A stretch of 64,000 nucleotides of DNA from an uncultured Sphingomonadaceae bacterium (GTDB lineage Bacteria > Pseudomonadota > Alphaproteobacteria > Sphingomonadales > Sphingomonadaceae), in NCBI GenBank assembly GCA_903871605.1, contig CAIQHF010000053.1, positions 23,058 through 87,057 on the forward strand, read 5' to 3'. The notes below the pieces were generated by a model that was not told the DNA's origin, made no database searches, and saw nothing but the letters and a program-made list of their open reading frames with translations. Of the stretch, positions 56,244 through 63,718 are shown one piece after another. Position 1 is the first letter of the stretch; each line of letters opens with the position of its first letter. Made by a program: the position numbers and the translations under genes.

Positions 56244-58964
56244 TTGTCCGAAGATGCTAAGCTATTGACTTGCAAGTCAAAACCTGATGTCTCGATCCGG
56301 TGTGAAGACGGGGTTTTTCGTAAAAGTAGTATATGGGTGGAGAGGAACAACTTTTACGAAGTTTTCAATCCCCGCTCCGTCAGTGAATATGTGATAGTCG
56401 GTTTTGATACCGAATATAAAAGCCCTTCGGACCCTCTTACCAAAACTCAAATAGATGAGGGTTTGGGAAAATATCAAGTCCTTTCCTATCAATATCACTG
56501 CATCCTGTTTGATCCGAAGCAGCCGGAAGCTCGGGAGTGGAAGGGCATCTGCTACCCAGTGGATGGCGAAAGGCTCAAACTGCCTGACTTCCTGACGTTC
56601 GCATTGGCCGATGGGATATCATCCGGGGCCGTTCATCAGATTCCCCTTCGCATCTATTTGGCTGGTCACTTTACGAAGGCTGACGTCCCTGCGTTTGCGG
56701 ACTTCAAGTCGCTAGCGGATATCGTCTCAAGCATCCGAAACACCTTCATATCGACGAAGCCTGCGATCCCTGTGACGATCGAGTTTCCGGATGACGGACC
56801 CGATGTTAGCCTGAATGTCGTTCTCCGCGATACGATGCTGCTGACGCCAACAAACGCAAAGAGCCTGAAAGCCATCGGAGAGCTTGTGGGCGTCGATAAG
56901 ATTGAGTTGGGTGATAGCCCTGCGGAGGATCTCCATCTCAAGAAGAATATGGATGTTCTCCTAGCGACAAACCCTGCTGAGTTTGAACGCTACGCAATCA
57001 ATGATGCCACGATATGCGCCAAGTACGTCAAACGGATTATCGATCAGTACGATAACCTCCTGGGAAAACATAAGCTTCCCCCAACACTCACATCGATGGG
57101 TGTTGATCTGCTAATGGACAATTGGAAAAGTCTTCCGGGGTTCAATCAGCTTGAAGTGCTCGGCAAGCAAGCTGTCACACAGAAGTATTTTAAGAAGGGC
57201 TCGGGTCACTACAAATTCAAGAAGGTCGTCATCGATATCGAGCAGGTGCATTGGCACTACACCTTTGCATCGGAGTGCTATCATGGCGGCAGAAACGAGC
57301 AGTTTTGGTTCGGCCCTGGCTTTGAAGATGAATGGACCGACCACGATCTGTCCGGGGCCTATCCCACCGCCATGGCTCTAATCGGCTTCCCCGACTGGCG
57401 TAATATCCGAACCTCGACGAGGGTATCGGACTTCACAGCAGAGACACTTGGAATGGCGAGCGTCGAGTTCGAGTTTCCCAAGCGTGTCCGGTTCCCCACG
57501 CTACCGGTCAGAACGGAGAACGGCCTCGTCTTTCCCCGGAAGGGAACGAGCAACTGCGGCGCCCCTGAGATCGCTTTGGCTAAGTCCCTCGGTGCCAAGC
57601 TCGTCATCAAATTCGGTGTCATCGTTCCAACTGACCTCACCAAGCCGATCTTTGCCGACTTCATCCGACACTGCGTAACTGAGCGGAATACGTTCAAGCC
57701 GAAGACGCTTGAAAACTTGTTTTGGAAAGAAATCAGTAATTCGGTCTATGGCAAGACTGCTCAAGGGTTGAAGTTTAAGCTTCTCTACGACTCCCGGGAC
57801 CGGGACATGAAGGAGCTGCCCCCCAGCAAGATTACCAACCCTTATTATGCGACATTTATCACGTCCTTTGTACGGTCCGCCCTGGGGGAGATCATCAACC
57901 GTCTTCCAAAAGAAGTTTGTGTCTTTAGCTGTACGACAGATGGCTTTCTGTCGAATGCGACGGAAGAGCAAATGGCATCTGCTGAGGCGGGTCCTCTCGC
58001 ATCCATTTACAAGAGGAGCCGCAAGGCACCCACCGGGAAGTCCGAGCTGTTGGAGATCAAGCACTATGTGCGGAAACCACTGGGTTGGCGGACCCGCGGT
58101 CAAGCCACCCTCATAGAAGGCACGCTGGGCAAGAGCGAGGACATCAACATCGTTTTGGCAAAGGGTGGCATCTACACGGATTTCCCGACTGACGCCGTAC
58201 GTCCCCGGAACGACTACATCGTCGATCTATTCCTAAACCGTTGGCCGGAGCAGAAGATAGACGTGAAGTCGCTGACAGGGATCAGGGACATCATCGAGCT
58301 GAATGCCGATCTGGTAGACAAAACCGTCCCCAAGTTTTTGAGTATGGAATATGATTGGAAGCGGCGTCCGGTGGCAGCGTGGGACGATCCCTTACACAAC
58401 CATGTCGCATTCGCGACCGAGGCTTGGGACACAATTGATCAGTTCATCGAGATGCGGCGACATTGGGATGCGTTCGGCGTCAAGTCTCGTAGGTGCATCA
58501 AGACACTGGACGATTTCGACGCTTTGGCAAAATACGTTCTCTCGATCTCCGCCCTTGGTGAGCATGGCAGATACATGGGCACCAAGAGCAACCACGATAT
58601 CCGGCGTTTGCGTCAAGCTCTATGCGCCGCTTGGCAATTTTCTCATGCTGGTCTGATCAGGAAGAAGCATGGAAAGACCGCCGCTGCGTTCGCTACGATC
58701 CTAACTGATGTCGGCATTCCTTGTGCTCCGAAGGACCTAGGCAACGCCCGGAAAGGCTTCTCCCCTAAAACTTGCCCACCCACTGACACTGTGCTGGACG
58801 CTCTCGATCGGCTGCAATCGGTCTTTCCCACTCTCGACAAGATGCAATTCGTTGCCGACCAGAGCAGCATGAATTTGACCGCTGCCTCAACGAAGCGCTG
58901 CGCCTTCCGGGCGCAAAGCTCCATCACCCGTGATGCATCTGCGAGCTTGTCGATCGCAGCGTGA
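56244..58964 (+). CDS. Family B DNA polymerase of a mobile element (pipolin-like primer-independent PolB candidate)
   Basis: A 906-residue replicative polymerase. The 3'-5' exonuclease motifs are intact: ExoI FDTEYK (D55, E57), ExoII LRDT (D196) and ExoIII YAIND (Y250, D254). YHGGR (346-350) is the YxGG linker motif. Polymerase motif A is DLSGAYP (D368), motif B is KEISNSVYG (495-503), motif C is CTTDGF (D566), and KHY (606-608) is the KxY motif. Motif C is TTD instead of DTD, a variant I recall from the primer-independent piPolB clade; the catalytic second Asp is kept. Length fits piPolB (about 850-900). A TTG start at 56244 gives the full N terminus. A protein-primed phage-like PolB is the main alternative. 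Confidence 0.87.
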   Translation: MSEDAKLLTCKSKPDVSIRCEDGVFRKSSIWVERNNFYEVFNPRSVSEYVIVGFDTEYKSPSDPLTKTQIDEGLGKYQVLSYQYHCILFDPKQPEAREWKGICYPVDGERLKLPDFLTFALADGISSGAVHQIPLRIYLAGHFTKADVPAFADFKSLADIVSSIRNTFISTKPAIPVTIEFPDDGPDVSLNVVLRDTMLLTPTNAKSLKAIGELVGVDKIELGDSPAEDLHLKKNMDVLLATNPAEFERYAINDATICAKYVKRIIDQYDNLLGKHKLPPTLTSMGVDLLMDNWKSLPGFNQLEVLGKQAVTQKYFKKGSGHYKFKKVVIDIEQVHWHYTFASECYHGGRNEQFWFGPGFEDEWTDHDLSGAYPTAMALIGFPDWRNIRTSTRVSDFTAETLGMASVEFEFPKRVRFPTLPVRTENGLVFPRKGTSNCGAPEIALAKSLGAKLVIKFGVIVPTDLTKPIFADFIRHCVTERNTFKPKTLENLFWKEISNSVYGKTAQGLKFKLLYDSRDRDMKELPPSKITNPYYATFITSFVRSALGEIINRLPKEVCVFSCTTDGFLSNATEEQMASAEAGPLASIYKRSRKAPTGKSELLEIKHYVRKPLGWRTRGQATLIEGTLGKSEDINIVLAKGGIYTDFPTDAVRPRNDYIVDLFLNRWPEQKIDVKSLTGIRDIIELNADLVDKTVPKFLSMEYDWKRRPVAAWDDPLHNHVAFATEAWDTIDQFIEMRRHWDAFGVKSRRCIKTLDDFDALAKYVLSISALGEHGRYMGTKSNHDIRRLRQALCAAWQFSHAGLIRKKHGKTAAAFATILTDVGIPCAPKDLGNARKGFSPKTCPPTDTVLDALDRLQSVFPTLDKMQFVADQSSMNLTAASTKRCAFRAQSSITRDASASLSIAA

Positions 58965-59082
58965 CTGTTCAGCTGGGCCCTTCCAACTTACCGGGCGTCT
59001 ACGTCCGAATCTGGTGGGAAGCCGTCATTGACGATTGTGCGGTAGGGTGCTCAAAAGGCGTGTGCTAGCCTGCCCCAAACTC

Positions 59083-59529
59083 ATGTCGATCTTTCTAACG
59101 GCCATTTCGATATTGTTGCTTTCGTCCTGCACGCACTCAGCTTCCCACGTCGTTAGAATGGCCGCTTCACCAGATGGTTCTAAAATTGCTTACGTGGTCA
59201 CGGACGAAGACGAGCCATTGGTGTCCACCGGGATGTATGTCTTCATCAAATCAAAAGGCAGGACGCTAAATTATAATAGCGATCTAGTCTTTCGTGGCGG
59301 CGATATGAACGGGCGAAACTTTGGCCCGCTCGACATAGGTTGGGCAAGCAACGGCACTCTAAGAATTGGGTATTGTGACGGGCGTACAGAGCAATTTAGA
59401 AACCGCTGGCTTGATGCAGGTGACGTCTCTCATCCCGAAACCGAGATACTACTGGTAAAGGAGGCTCCCGGCGTGTGGCCTGCTAGCAGGCCAACCGAAG
59501 CTCGTGCGGGACCGCCACCTTGCACTTAA
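59083..59529 (+). CDS. Putative lipoprotein of the mobile element
   Basis: A 148-residue product with the lipobox LLLSSC at about residues 12-17 after a short hydrophobic signal (MSIFLTAISILLLSSC). The exported part is hydrophilic, with a possible beta-propeller-like strand opening AASPDGSKIAYVV, and no family was recognised. The ATG at 59083 is chosen to make a normal signal; the frame extends to 59035. It follows the polymerase gene by about 120 nt. Confidence 0.65.
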   Translation: MSIFLTAISILLLSSCTHSASHVVRMAASPDGSKIAYVVTDEDEPLVSTGMYVFIKSKGRTLNYNSDLVFRGGDMNGRNFGPLDIGWASNGTLRIGYCDGRTEQFRNRWLDAGDVSHPETEILLVKEAPGVWPASRPTEARAGPPPCT

Positions 59530-59680
59530 GTCTGCTTGTGGGCGCCTCCGGTCTGACCGCTTTCCCGTCCAGAACCTGGCGGTTAGCTTCGGGCGCCTGG
59601 TCCGTCATGGCTGACTGCAACCGGCTACGTTCCTTCATAGCTTCAAGGCCGTCCTCCCGAGAAACGCGACCCTCTTTTCA

Positions 59681-60148
59681 TCAACTCTGCCCAGACTTCC
59701 GCGCCGCAATCGAGGCTTCAAAGCGGGCGCGACGCTCCGGTGACCAACCCTTTCCCGATCCGCCTTCGCCCTTCTCGCGAATTTTCCGAGGCGTGGTTGC
59801 GTCGGTGTCGTTGGACTTGGCAAGCTGACCATCAAGCTCACCGGCTTCGACGCTCGCACGAAGGTGGTCGAGCGCATTGGGGAAGCGTTCAGCCGGAATG
59901 TATGATTTGGTCTTGCCGCCGATGGATATCGGCTTCCCGTTCAGGTTCGGGGTGAACTCGACCACGTTGTTCTGCGCGGACCACCACTTCGAGGCGCCAC
60001 GCGGCTGCTTACCCTCGTTGAATTGCTTGGTTGCCTTATCGATAGATTTGATCAGCTGCATTCGCGCCTTGGTGTGATCTGGGACTACCTTGTGGAAAGC
60101 GTCGCGCAGCTTGTCGTCGACCAGCGACAGGAAGTCTTTAAGCGCCAT
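59681..60148 (-). CDS. Hypothetical protein with basic C-terminal tail (155 residues)
   Basis: No family was recognised. The N-terminal half is helical (LSLVDDKLRDAFHKVV), the middle has GKPISIGGKTKSYIPAERFP, and the C terminus is disordered and basic with KGWSPERRARFEASI, similar in style to DNA-binding tails. A GAGG site 8 nt before the ATG at 60148 supports expression. It is the only gene of this orientation in the replication part of the element and may be a regulator or structural protein. Confidence 0.6.
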   Translation of the reverse strand: MALKDFLSLVDDKLRDAFHKVVPDHTKARMQLIKSIDKATKQFNEGKQPRGASKWWSAQNNVVEFTPNLNGKPISIGGKTKSYIPAERFPNALDHLRASVEAGELDGQLAKSNDTDATTPRKIREKGEGGSGKGWSPERRARFEASIAARKSGQS

Positions 60149-60359
60149 AGCAAGCCTCTTTTCGGTTTTGTCGAGAGCAGGCTATCTTGGTCACGTGCAA
60201 GTTGCAAGCCGAACGCCTGCCGTCAAATTTACTGTCCGGTCGACGCGGGAAACGGAAACCGTAGCTTCCTATGCGCGACGACCGATACCTTCCGTCGTTA
60301 GTTGCAAACGGCGTTAGCCATCAGAGCAAGCTCACGGAAGACATAAATACCCGGTCTTC

Positions 60360-60896
60360 ATGTTCGATCGAGCCTTAGCAACTATGTTCATCAATCAGTC
60401 TTTATTGCGTCAGCAGGCGGCGTTCCGTGAGTTCGCCGACGTCAGCCACTGGGTCGATCCGGTTGCTGTGACCCTGACGATGAAGCAGGCTATTCAGCCG
60501 ACAGACGGCCTGGTGCGCCGCCTTGTGTATCTCGATCGTTACGGTGCTTCTCAAAATCTCCGCCATTGCCTCAACACGCTGAACTGTAAGGTGTTCGGCA
60601 ATCGGTTCAGACGGTTCGGCGAGAAGCTTCGGGTGATCCCGGTTCTCGAAGGCGGCAACGGCAGACGCCTCCACTACCATCTGATGGTAGACTGTCCCCG
60701 TGCCGATCTGAAGGACGTGTTCCCTGCAATGATCGGTGATGCATGGGAGGCGACGACCTGGGGGTACTATCAATCCGACATCCAGACCGGCGCCGATGAG
60801 GGCTGGAAGTTTTATATCAGCAAGCTACGTGACAAACCCGACTACGCCGATGCGATCGACTGGCCGAACTATCACAACCCCGATCGACGAGCATAA
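60360..60896 (+). CDS. HUH-type Rep-like protein of the mobile element
   Basis: A 178-residue protein. H105-Y106-H107 in RRLHYHLMVD is an HUH motif (His-hydrophobic-His) on a predicted beta strand, and Y152 in FYISKLRDK fits the YxxK catalytic-tyrosine pattern of single-Tyr Rep nucleases. The upstream VTLTMKQ strand resembles Rep motif 1. Such enzymes nick DNA at origins for rolling-circle replication or transfer. An iteron-like region follows at once (60897-61265). The start may be the ATG at 60360 or 60384. The family assignment rests on motifs only. Confidence 0.7.
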   Translation: MFDRALATMFINQSLLRQQAAFREFADVSHWVDPVAVTLTMKQAIQPTDGLVRRLVYLDRYGASQNLRHCLNTLNCKVFGNRFRRFGEKLRVIPVLEGGNGRRLHYHLMVDCPRADLKDVFPAMIGDAWEATTWGYYQSDIQTGADEGWKFYISKLRDKPDYADAIDWPNYHNPDRRA

Positions 60897-60922
60897 GCTC
60901 CCTTCGAATAGCTCGCCTTCGC

Positions 60923-61110
60923 ACTGTAGAGCTTGGTTCAGAAAACGTTCTGGGCCTTGATTAGATAGATGTATCTAAACAACATCAACAGAGCACACAG
61001 CTAGTGATAACAGGCTTTCTAAGGCTTTCTACAGTAGCTCTTACAGTAGGGCTGGAGTTCGATAAGAAGGCTACAGTAGGTTCCTCGGCTCGGCCGATAG
61101 GTGACTGTAG
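60923..61110. repeat. Iteron-like repeats CTACAGTAG
   Basis: Direct copies of CTACAGTAG at 61029-61037 and 61071-61079 and a one-mismatch copy at 61041-61049; inverted ACTGTAG at 60923-60929 and 61104-61110. The copies lie on both strands around an AT-rich spacer, as in replication origins bound by Rep proteins, or in operators of RHH repressors. Confidence 0.6.
60961..60978. promoter_or_regulatory. Perfect palindrome TTAGATA-GATG-TATCTAA
   Basis: Seven-bp arms with a 4-nt loop, 64 nt after the Rep-like gene and upstream of the iteron-like repeats. It could be a nick-site hairpin for the HUH protein, an operator or a weak terminator; its position does not decide which. Confidence 0.45.
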
Positions 61111-61265
61111 GATCGCTGAAGATCCGAGCTTCGCTACAAAGCTTCTAGCGCTTGGCTATCTGTACAATCTGTCATGATTCTAAACCAATGGCAATCAGTA
61201 AATCAATCAATCTTTCTACAGAGATTAAGTTCAACCTTTCAAACCGATAACAGGAGATATCAAAT

Positions 61266-61622
61266 ATGACAGAACATACAATCAAAAGACCTACATTGGT
61301 CAACTTTCGAGCATTGCCGAACCAACTGGCTAGCTTCGATCGTGTCTGTGCGGAATCAGGAAAGACCCGCACTCAGGTTCTGATCGAGATGATGCAGCAG
61401 CATGTGGCGAACGCTTCGGCTCCGATCCCACAATCGAACATCAAAAAGATCACTCTGAGAAAACCGCTTAAATTCGATTTGAAGCCGTTCTCACGGTCGA
61501 TCGGTCCGAGAGCTGAGCGTCCCCCGCTCGACACGACAAATCTCTATGAGAAGTCCCTGAAGGAGCATTCTCAGCGAATTCGGAATCGGATGGCTGCATG
61601 GCTAGAGGGTCGCAAACTATGA
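61266..61622 (+). CDS. Ribbon-helix-helix (RHH/CopG-like) DNA-binding protein
   Basis: A 118-residue protein. Residues about 5-50 fit the RHH fold: a short strand (RPTLVNFRAL), then helix, a turn with ESGKTRTQ, and helix VLIEMMQQHV. The C-terminal part is basic and probably disordered. An AGGAG site 7 nt before the ATG supports the start. RHH proteins of plasmids and phages usually repress their own operon or control copy number; the upstream repeats are likely operators. It overlaps the next gene by 4 nt (ATGA). Confidence 0.75.
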   Translation: MTEHTIKRPTLVNFRALPNQLASFDRVCAESGKTRTQVLIEMMQQHVANASAPIPQSNIKKITLRKPLKFDLKPFSRSIGPRAERPPLDTTNLYEKSLKEHSQRIRNRMAAWLEGRKL

Positions 61623-61792
61623 GCGGCCGTCTGAACTACGATCGGCTGAAACCTCACCGGGGATTCGAGCCCGCGTTTATTCAGCCGAAGAAGCCCGCTA
61701 AGGGCGGCTGGACCCATCTGAAGCGGCAACCGGTAAAGACCTATACGGCCGCCGAGCGAGCCTTCTTTATCAAACAGATGGAGGCTGCATAA
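61619..61792 (+). CDS. Small basic protein (57 residues), element gene
   Basis: Starts at the ATG overlapping the RHH stop (ATGA) and ends TAA at 61792, which overlaps the next start (TAATG). The product is Lys/Pro-rich in the middle (QPKKPAKGGW) and ends in an amphipathic helix (AERAFFIKQMEAA). No family recognised. A truncated second copy of its last 15 codons is found at about 63511-63556, showing that the module was duplicated. Confidence 0.65.
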   Translation: MSGRLNYDRLKPHRGFEPAFIQPKKPAKGGWTHLKRQPVKTYTAAERAFFIKQMEAA

Positions 61793-61962
61793 TGCTCGGG
61801 AAGATCGTCAAACCGAAAACGAAGGCCGAGCTGCTGAAGGCGATTCAATCGGCATCGTTCAGATCGTTCGATGTGCTGGAGGGAGATGGGATCAATCAGC
61901 TCCCTTCAAAGACCGATCTGACCCGTTGGGGCGCTACTGTCGTCGTACTGCGAAGCATATAG
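61792..61962 (+). CDS. Small protein (56 residues), element gene
   Basis: ATG at 61792 within TAATG after the previous gene, stop TAG at 61962. The product starts MLGKIVKPKTKAELLKAIQS and ends with a beta-like WGATVVVLRSI. No family recognised. A second, frameshifted copy begins at 63556. Because the two copies differ mainly by synonymous-style changes apart from one frameshift, this intact copy is probably the functional one. Confidence 0.65.
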   Translation: MLGKIVKPKTKAELLKAIQSASFRSFDVLEGDGINQLPSKTDLTRWGATVVVLRSI

Positions 61963-61997
61963 CTGACACCGACAGCGCGGTCGGCTTCAAGTTTGTC

Positions 61998-62765
61998 CTA
62001 TATCAGTTGATGCAGGTGAATTACCCACGATCCGATCGTGCTTGCTGCGTGCTCGAGCTTCATCGCGAAGGCGTGCGGGTTCTCATAAAAATCCGCACCT
62101 GCTTTCGCTATGGCGCCCTTTAACAGTGGAGAGGCAAACTCCTTGACCGCCGCCCACAGTTTGCCCGCTATAGCACGAAAACGGCTTTCTGCTTTCTCTA
62201 GCGGCGCGGGCGTCGCCGCGTCGATCGCATTTGGCTTATCTAACTCGGCCCGGACCTCCTCGATGCTCTCCTGAGCCTCGTCCCAATCAGCATCGGTGAT
62301 GCTAAGCTGCGCTTCCTCTGGCGGTCCATTGTGCCCGATCATACCTCGACCGCGCCACTGAGTTACGAAGTTCTGTAACTCGTCTAACTCTCCGCGTAGC
62401 TGATCTAACCGCTCTTCTAACGGCAGGGGTGGTGGACCAGCGTCAGCGAGCTCCTCCATCTCGCGAATTCTGCGTCCATGCGGAGCCCAGTCGGCTAGGC
62501 CATCGCTTTCGATCTCCTCGACCGCCGCCTCGATTTCGGCCTCGTATTGTTCATAATCGAACGCGTCGTTTAGCTCGTCAGCGGCTTCATGAGGCCCGCC
62601 CCAAATGTACTGATAGCCGCCCTCACGCCCATCGTACGGTGTTTCTTGCGCGGGGTCTTCGAAGTTGTCATGAAACCAAGCGACCATGGCCTCTACGCGT
62701 TCTTCGAAGCTCATCTCAGCAATATCGGGCACCTCGCTCGTCCCGATCAGATCAACGTCAGCCAT
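61998..62765 (-). CDS. Acidic cargo protein paired with the HEPN-like gene (255 residues)
   Basis: A very acidic, helix-rich protein. I recognise the motif ETPYDGREGGYQYIWGGP at about 41-58 and the IGHNGPPEEA motif at about 142-151 from uncharacterised alphaproteobacterial proteins, but no function is known to me. The middle is coiled-coil-like (EERLDQLRGELDEL). Start at ATG 62765 with a GGGAGGG site 8 nt upstream. It lies 24 nt after the HEPN-like gene on the same strand, forming a two-gene operon inserted between duplicated small genes. Confidence 0.7.
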   Translation of the reverse strand: MADVDLIGTSEVPDIAEMSFEERVEAMVAWFHDNFEDPAQETPYDGREGGYQYIWGGPHEAADELNDAFDYEQYEAEIEAAVEEIESDGLADWAPHGRRIREMEELADAGPPPLPLEERLDQLRGELDELQNFVTQWRGRGMIGHNGPPEEAQLSITDADWDEAQESIEEVRAELDKPNAIDAATPAPLEKAESRFRAIAGKLWAAVKEFASPLLKGAIAKAGADFYENPHAFAMKLEHAASTIGSWVIHLHQLI

Positions 62766-62789
62766 CGTTATGCCCTCCCCGTCGATCCA

Positions 62790-63392
62790 TCATACGAAGA
62801 TGACGTTCTTCACCTTCATTGCGAGATCTGAAAAGCGGAACGCATCCGCCGTCGTGACCTTCTCATTATGTGCAGCGCGGTTCCTTAGCATCCGCATCTC
62901 TAAAATCATCTTCATGGCATCGACCGTCAGGTGCCGCTTCGTAGCCAAGCCAACCGCTAAGCGATCTGCTGTCATGTTATTGGGATCGCTTGTTACGATC
63001 CCATGGAGCTTGGCCGCTTTTCTGATAGCCTCCTCGACCTCGCCCCACGCCTCGATGATCGCAGCATTGGGAGCAATCGCGAGGAGCTTTTGATATCGAT
63101 CATCCAGCTGTGGTGTCGATGGTTCCAAGGTGTTGTCCGCTGCTTCGTCCAGCTCGGGTGTGGATTTCTCGATTTTGTCCAGCTCGTCAGCAAAGCTCAC
63201 TGACTTGTCCCCCCAGCTTGCCTCCTTGATCCGTTTCAAAAGGGCGCCGATCTGGGCGCGGAAGATGAATGCGATGAATACGGCTGCAACAGGCCATGCT
63301 AACGAGCCGATGATGCTCGACGACCATTGCAGCCAATCCATCCCGTGGTCTGCCTTCCCGATGGTTAGCTGTAATGTCGCTGCATCTGCCAT
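62790..63392 (-). CDS. Membrane-anchored HEPN-like protein
   Basis: A 200-residue protein with one membrane helix (about 24-46, IGSLAWPVAAVFIAFIF), a linker, and a C-terminal helical domain of about 100 residues. That domain carries RNRAAH (R170, H175), which fits the Rx4-6H motif of HEPN RNases, many of which are toxin or anti-phage effectors. The frame is open to 63458 but MADAATLQL at 63392 is a better start. Next to its acidic partner it looks like a two-gene cargo, perhaps defence or toxin-antitoxin; no nuclease activity has been shown from sequence alone. Confidence 0.65.
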   Translation of the reverse strand: MADAATLQLTIGKADHGMDWLQWSSSIIGSLAWPVAAVFIAFIFRAQIGALLKRIKEASWGDKSVSFADELDKIEKSTPELDEAADNTLEPSTPQLDDRYQKLLAIAPNAAIIEAWGEVEEAIRKAAKLHGIVTSDPNNMTADRLAVGLATKRHLTVDAMKMILEMRMLRNRAAHNEKVTTADAFRFSDLAMKVKNVIFV

Positions 63393-63507
63393 CGTCCTTG
63401 TATCTACTGACCAGCGCAAATCCGCAATCCGACCGCCTTGCTTCCTCGACGGACCCAATGCAGCTATGTCGGTAGCAACATCAATGGGAGCGTGATGGGG
63501 TCAATGG

Positions 63508-63718
63508 TACGTTAGCGGAGAAAGCTGCCTTCATTCGCCAGATGGAGGCGGCATGATGTTGGGCAAGATCTTCACACCGAGGACGAAGGCCGAGCTGCTG
63601 AAGGCAATCCACGCGACATCGTTCAGATCGTTCTATGTGCTGAAGGGGGTAGGATCAGCCAACTGCCTTCCCGAGCCGATTTGACCCGATGGAGCGCTAC
63701 TGTCGTTGTCCTCCGAGG
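63508..63718 (+). pseudogene. Second, decayed copy of the 57/56-residue gene pair
   Basis: This stretch matches the end of the 57-residue gene (AEKAAFIRQMEAA, 63511-63556) and then the 56-residue gene from ATG 63556 (MLGKIFTPRTKAELLKA). A one-nt deletion near 63644-63653 shifts the frame, causing an early stop at 63682-63684; in the other frame the similarity continues (ISQLPSRADLTRW and VVVLR). The match ends at 63718 where the IS21 element starts. The 5' part of the first gene is missing, so this copy was truncated as well as frameshifted. Confidence 0.75.

Larger units (their letters stand above)
60897..61265. other. Iteron-like intergenic region between the Rep-like and RHH genes
   Basis: This 369-nt AT-richer gap holds no gene. 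It contains five copies of CTACAGT or its reverse complement, a direct repeat of AGGCTTTCTA and a perfect palindrome, and probably carries the replication origin and/or the promoter-operator of the RHH operon. An AGGAG site just before 61266 serves the RHH gene. Confidence 0.6.

Noticed and set aside
56244..58964. Reading motif C (TTD instead of DTD) as a dead polymerase
   Set aside because: The second Asp, the catalytic metal ligand, is kept and the other motifs are intact; the change is a known clade variant, not decay.
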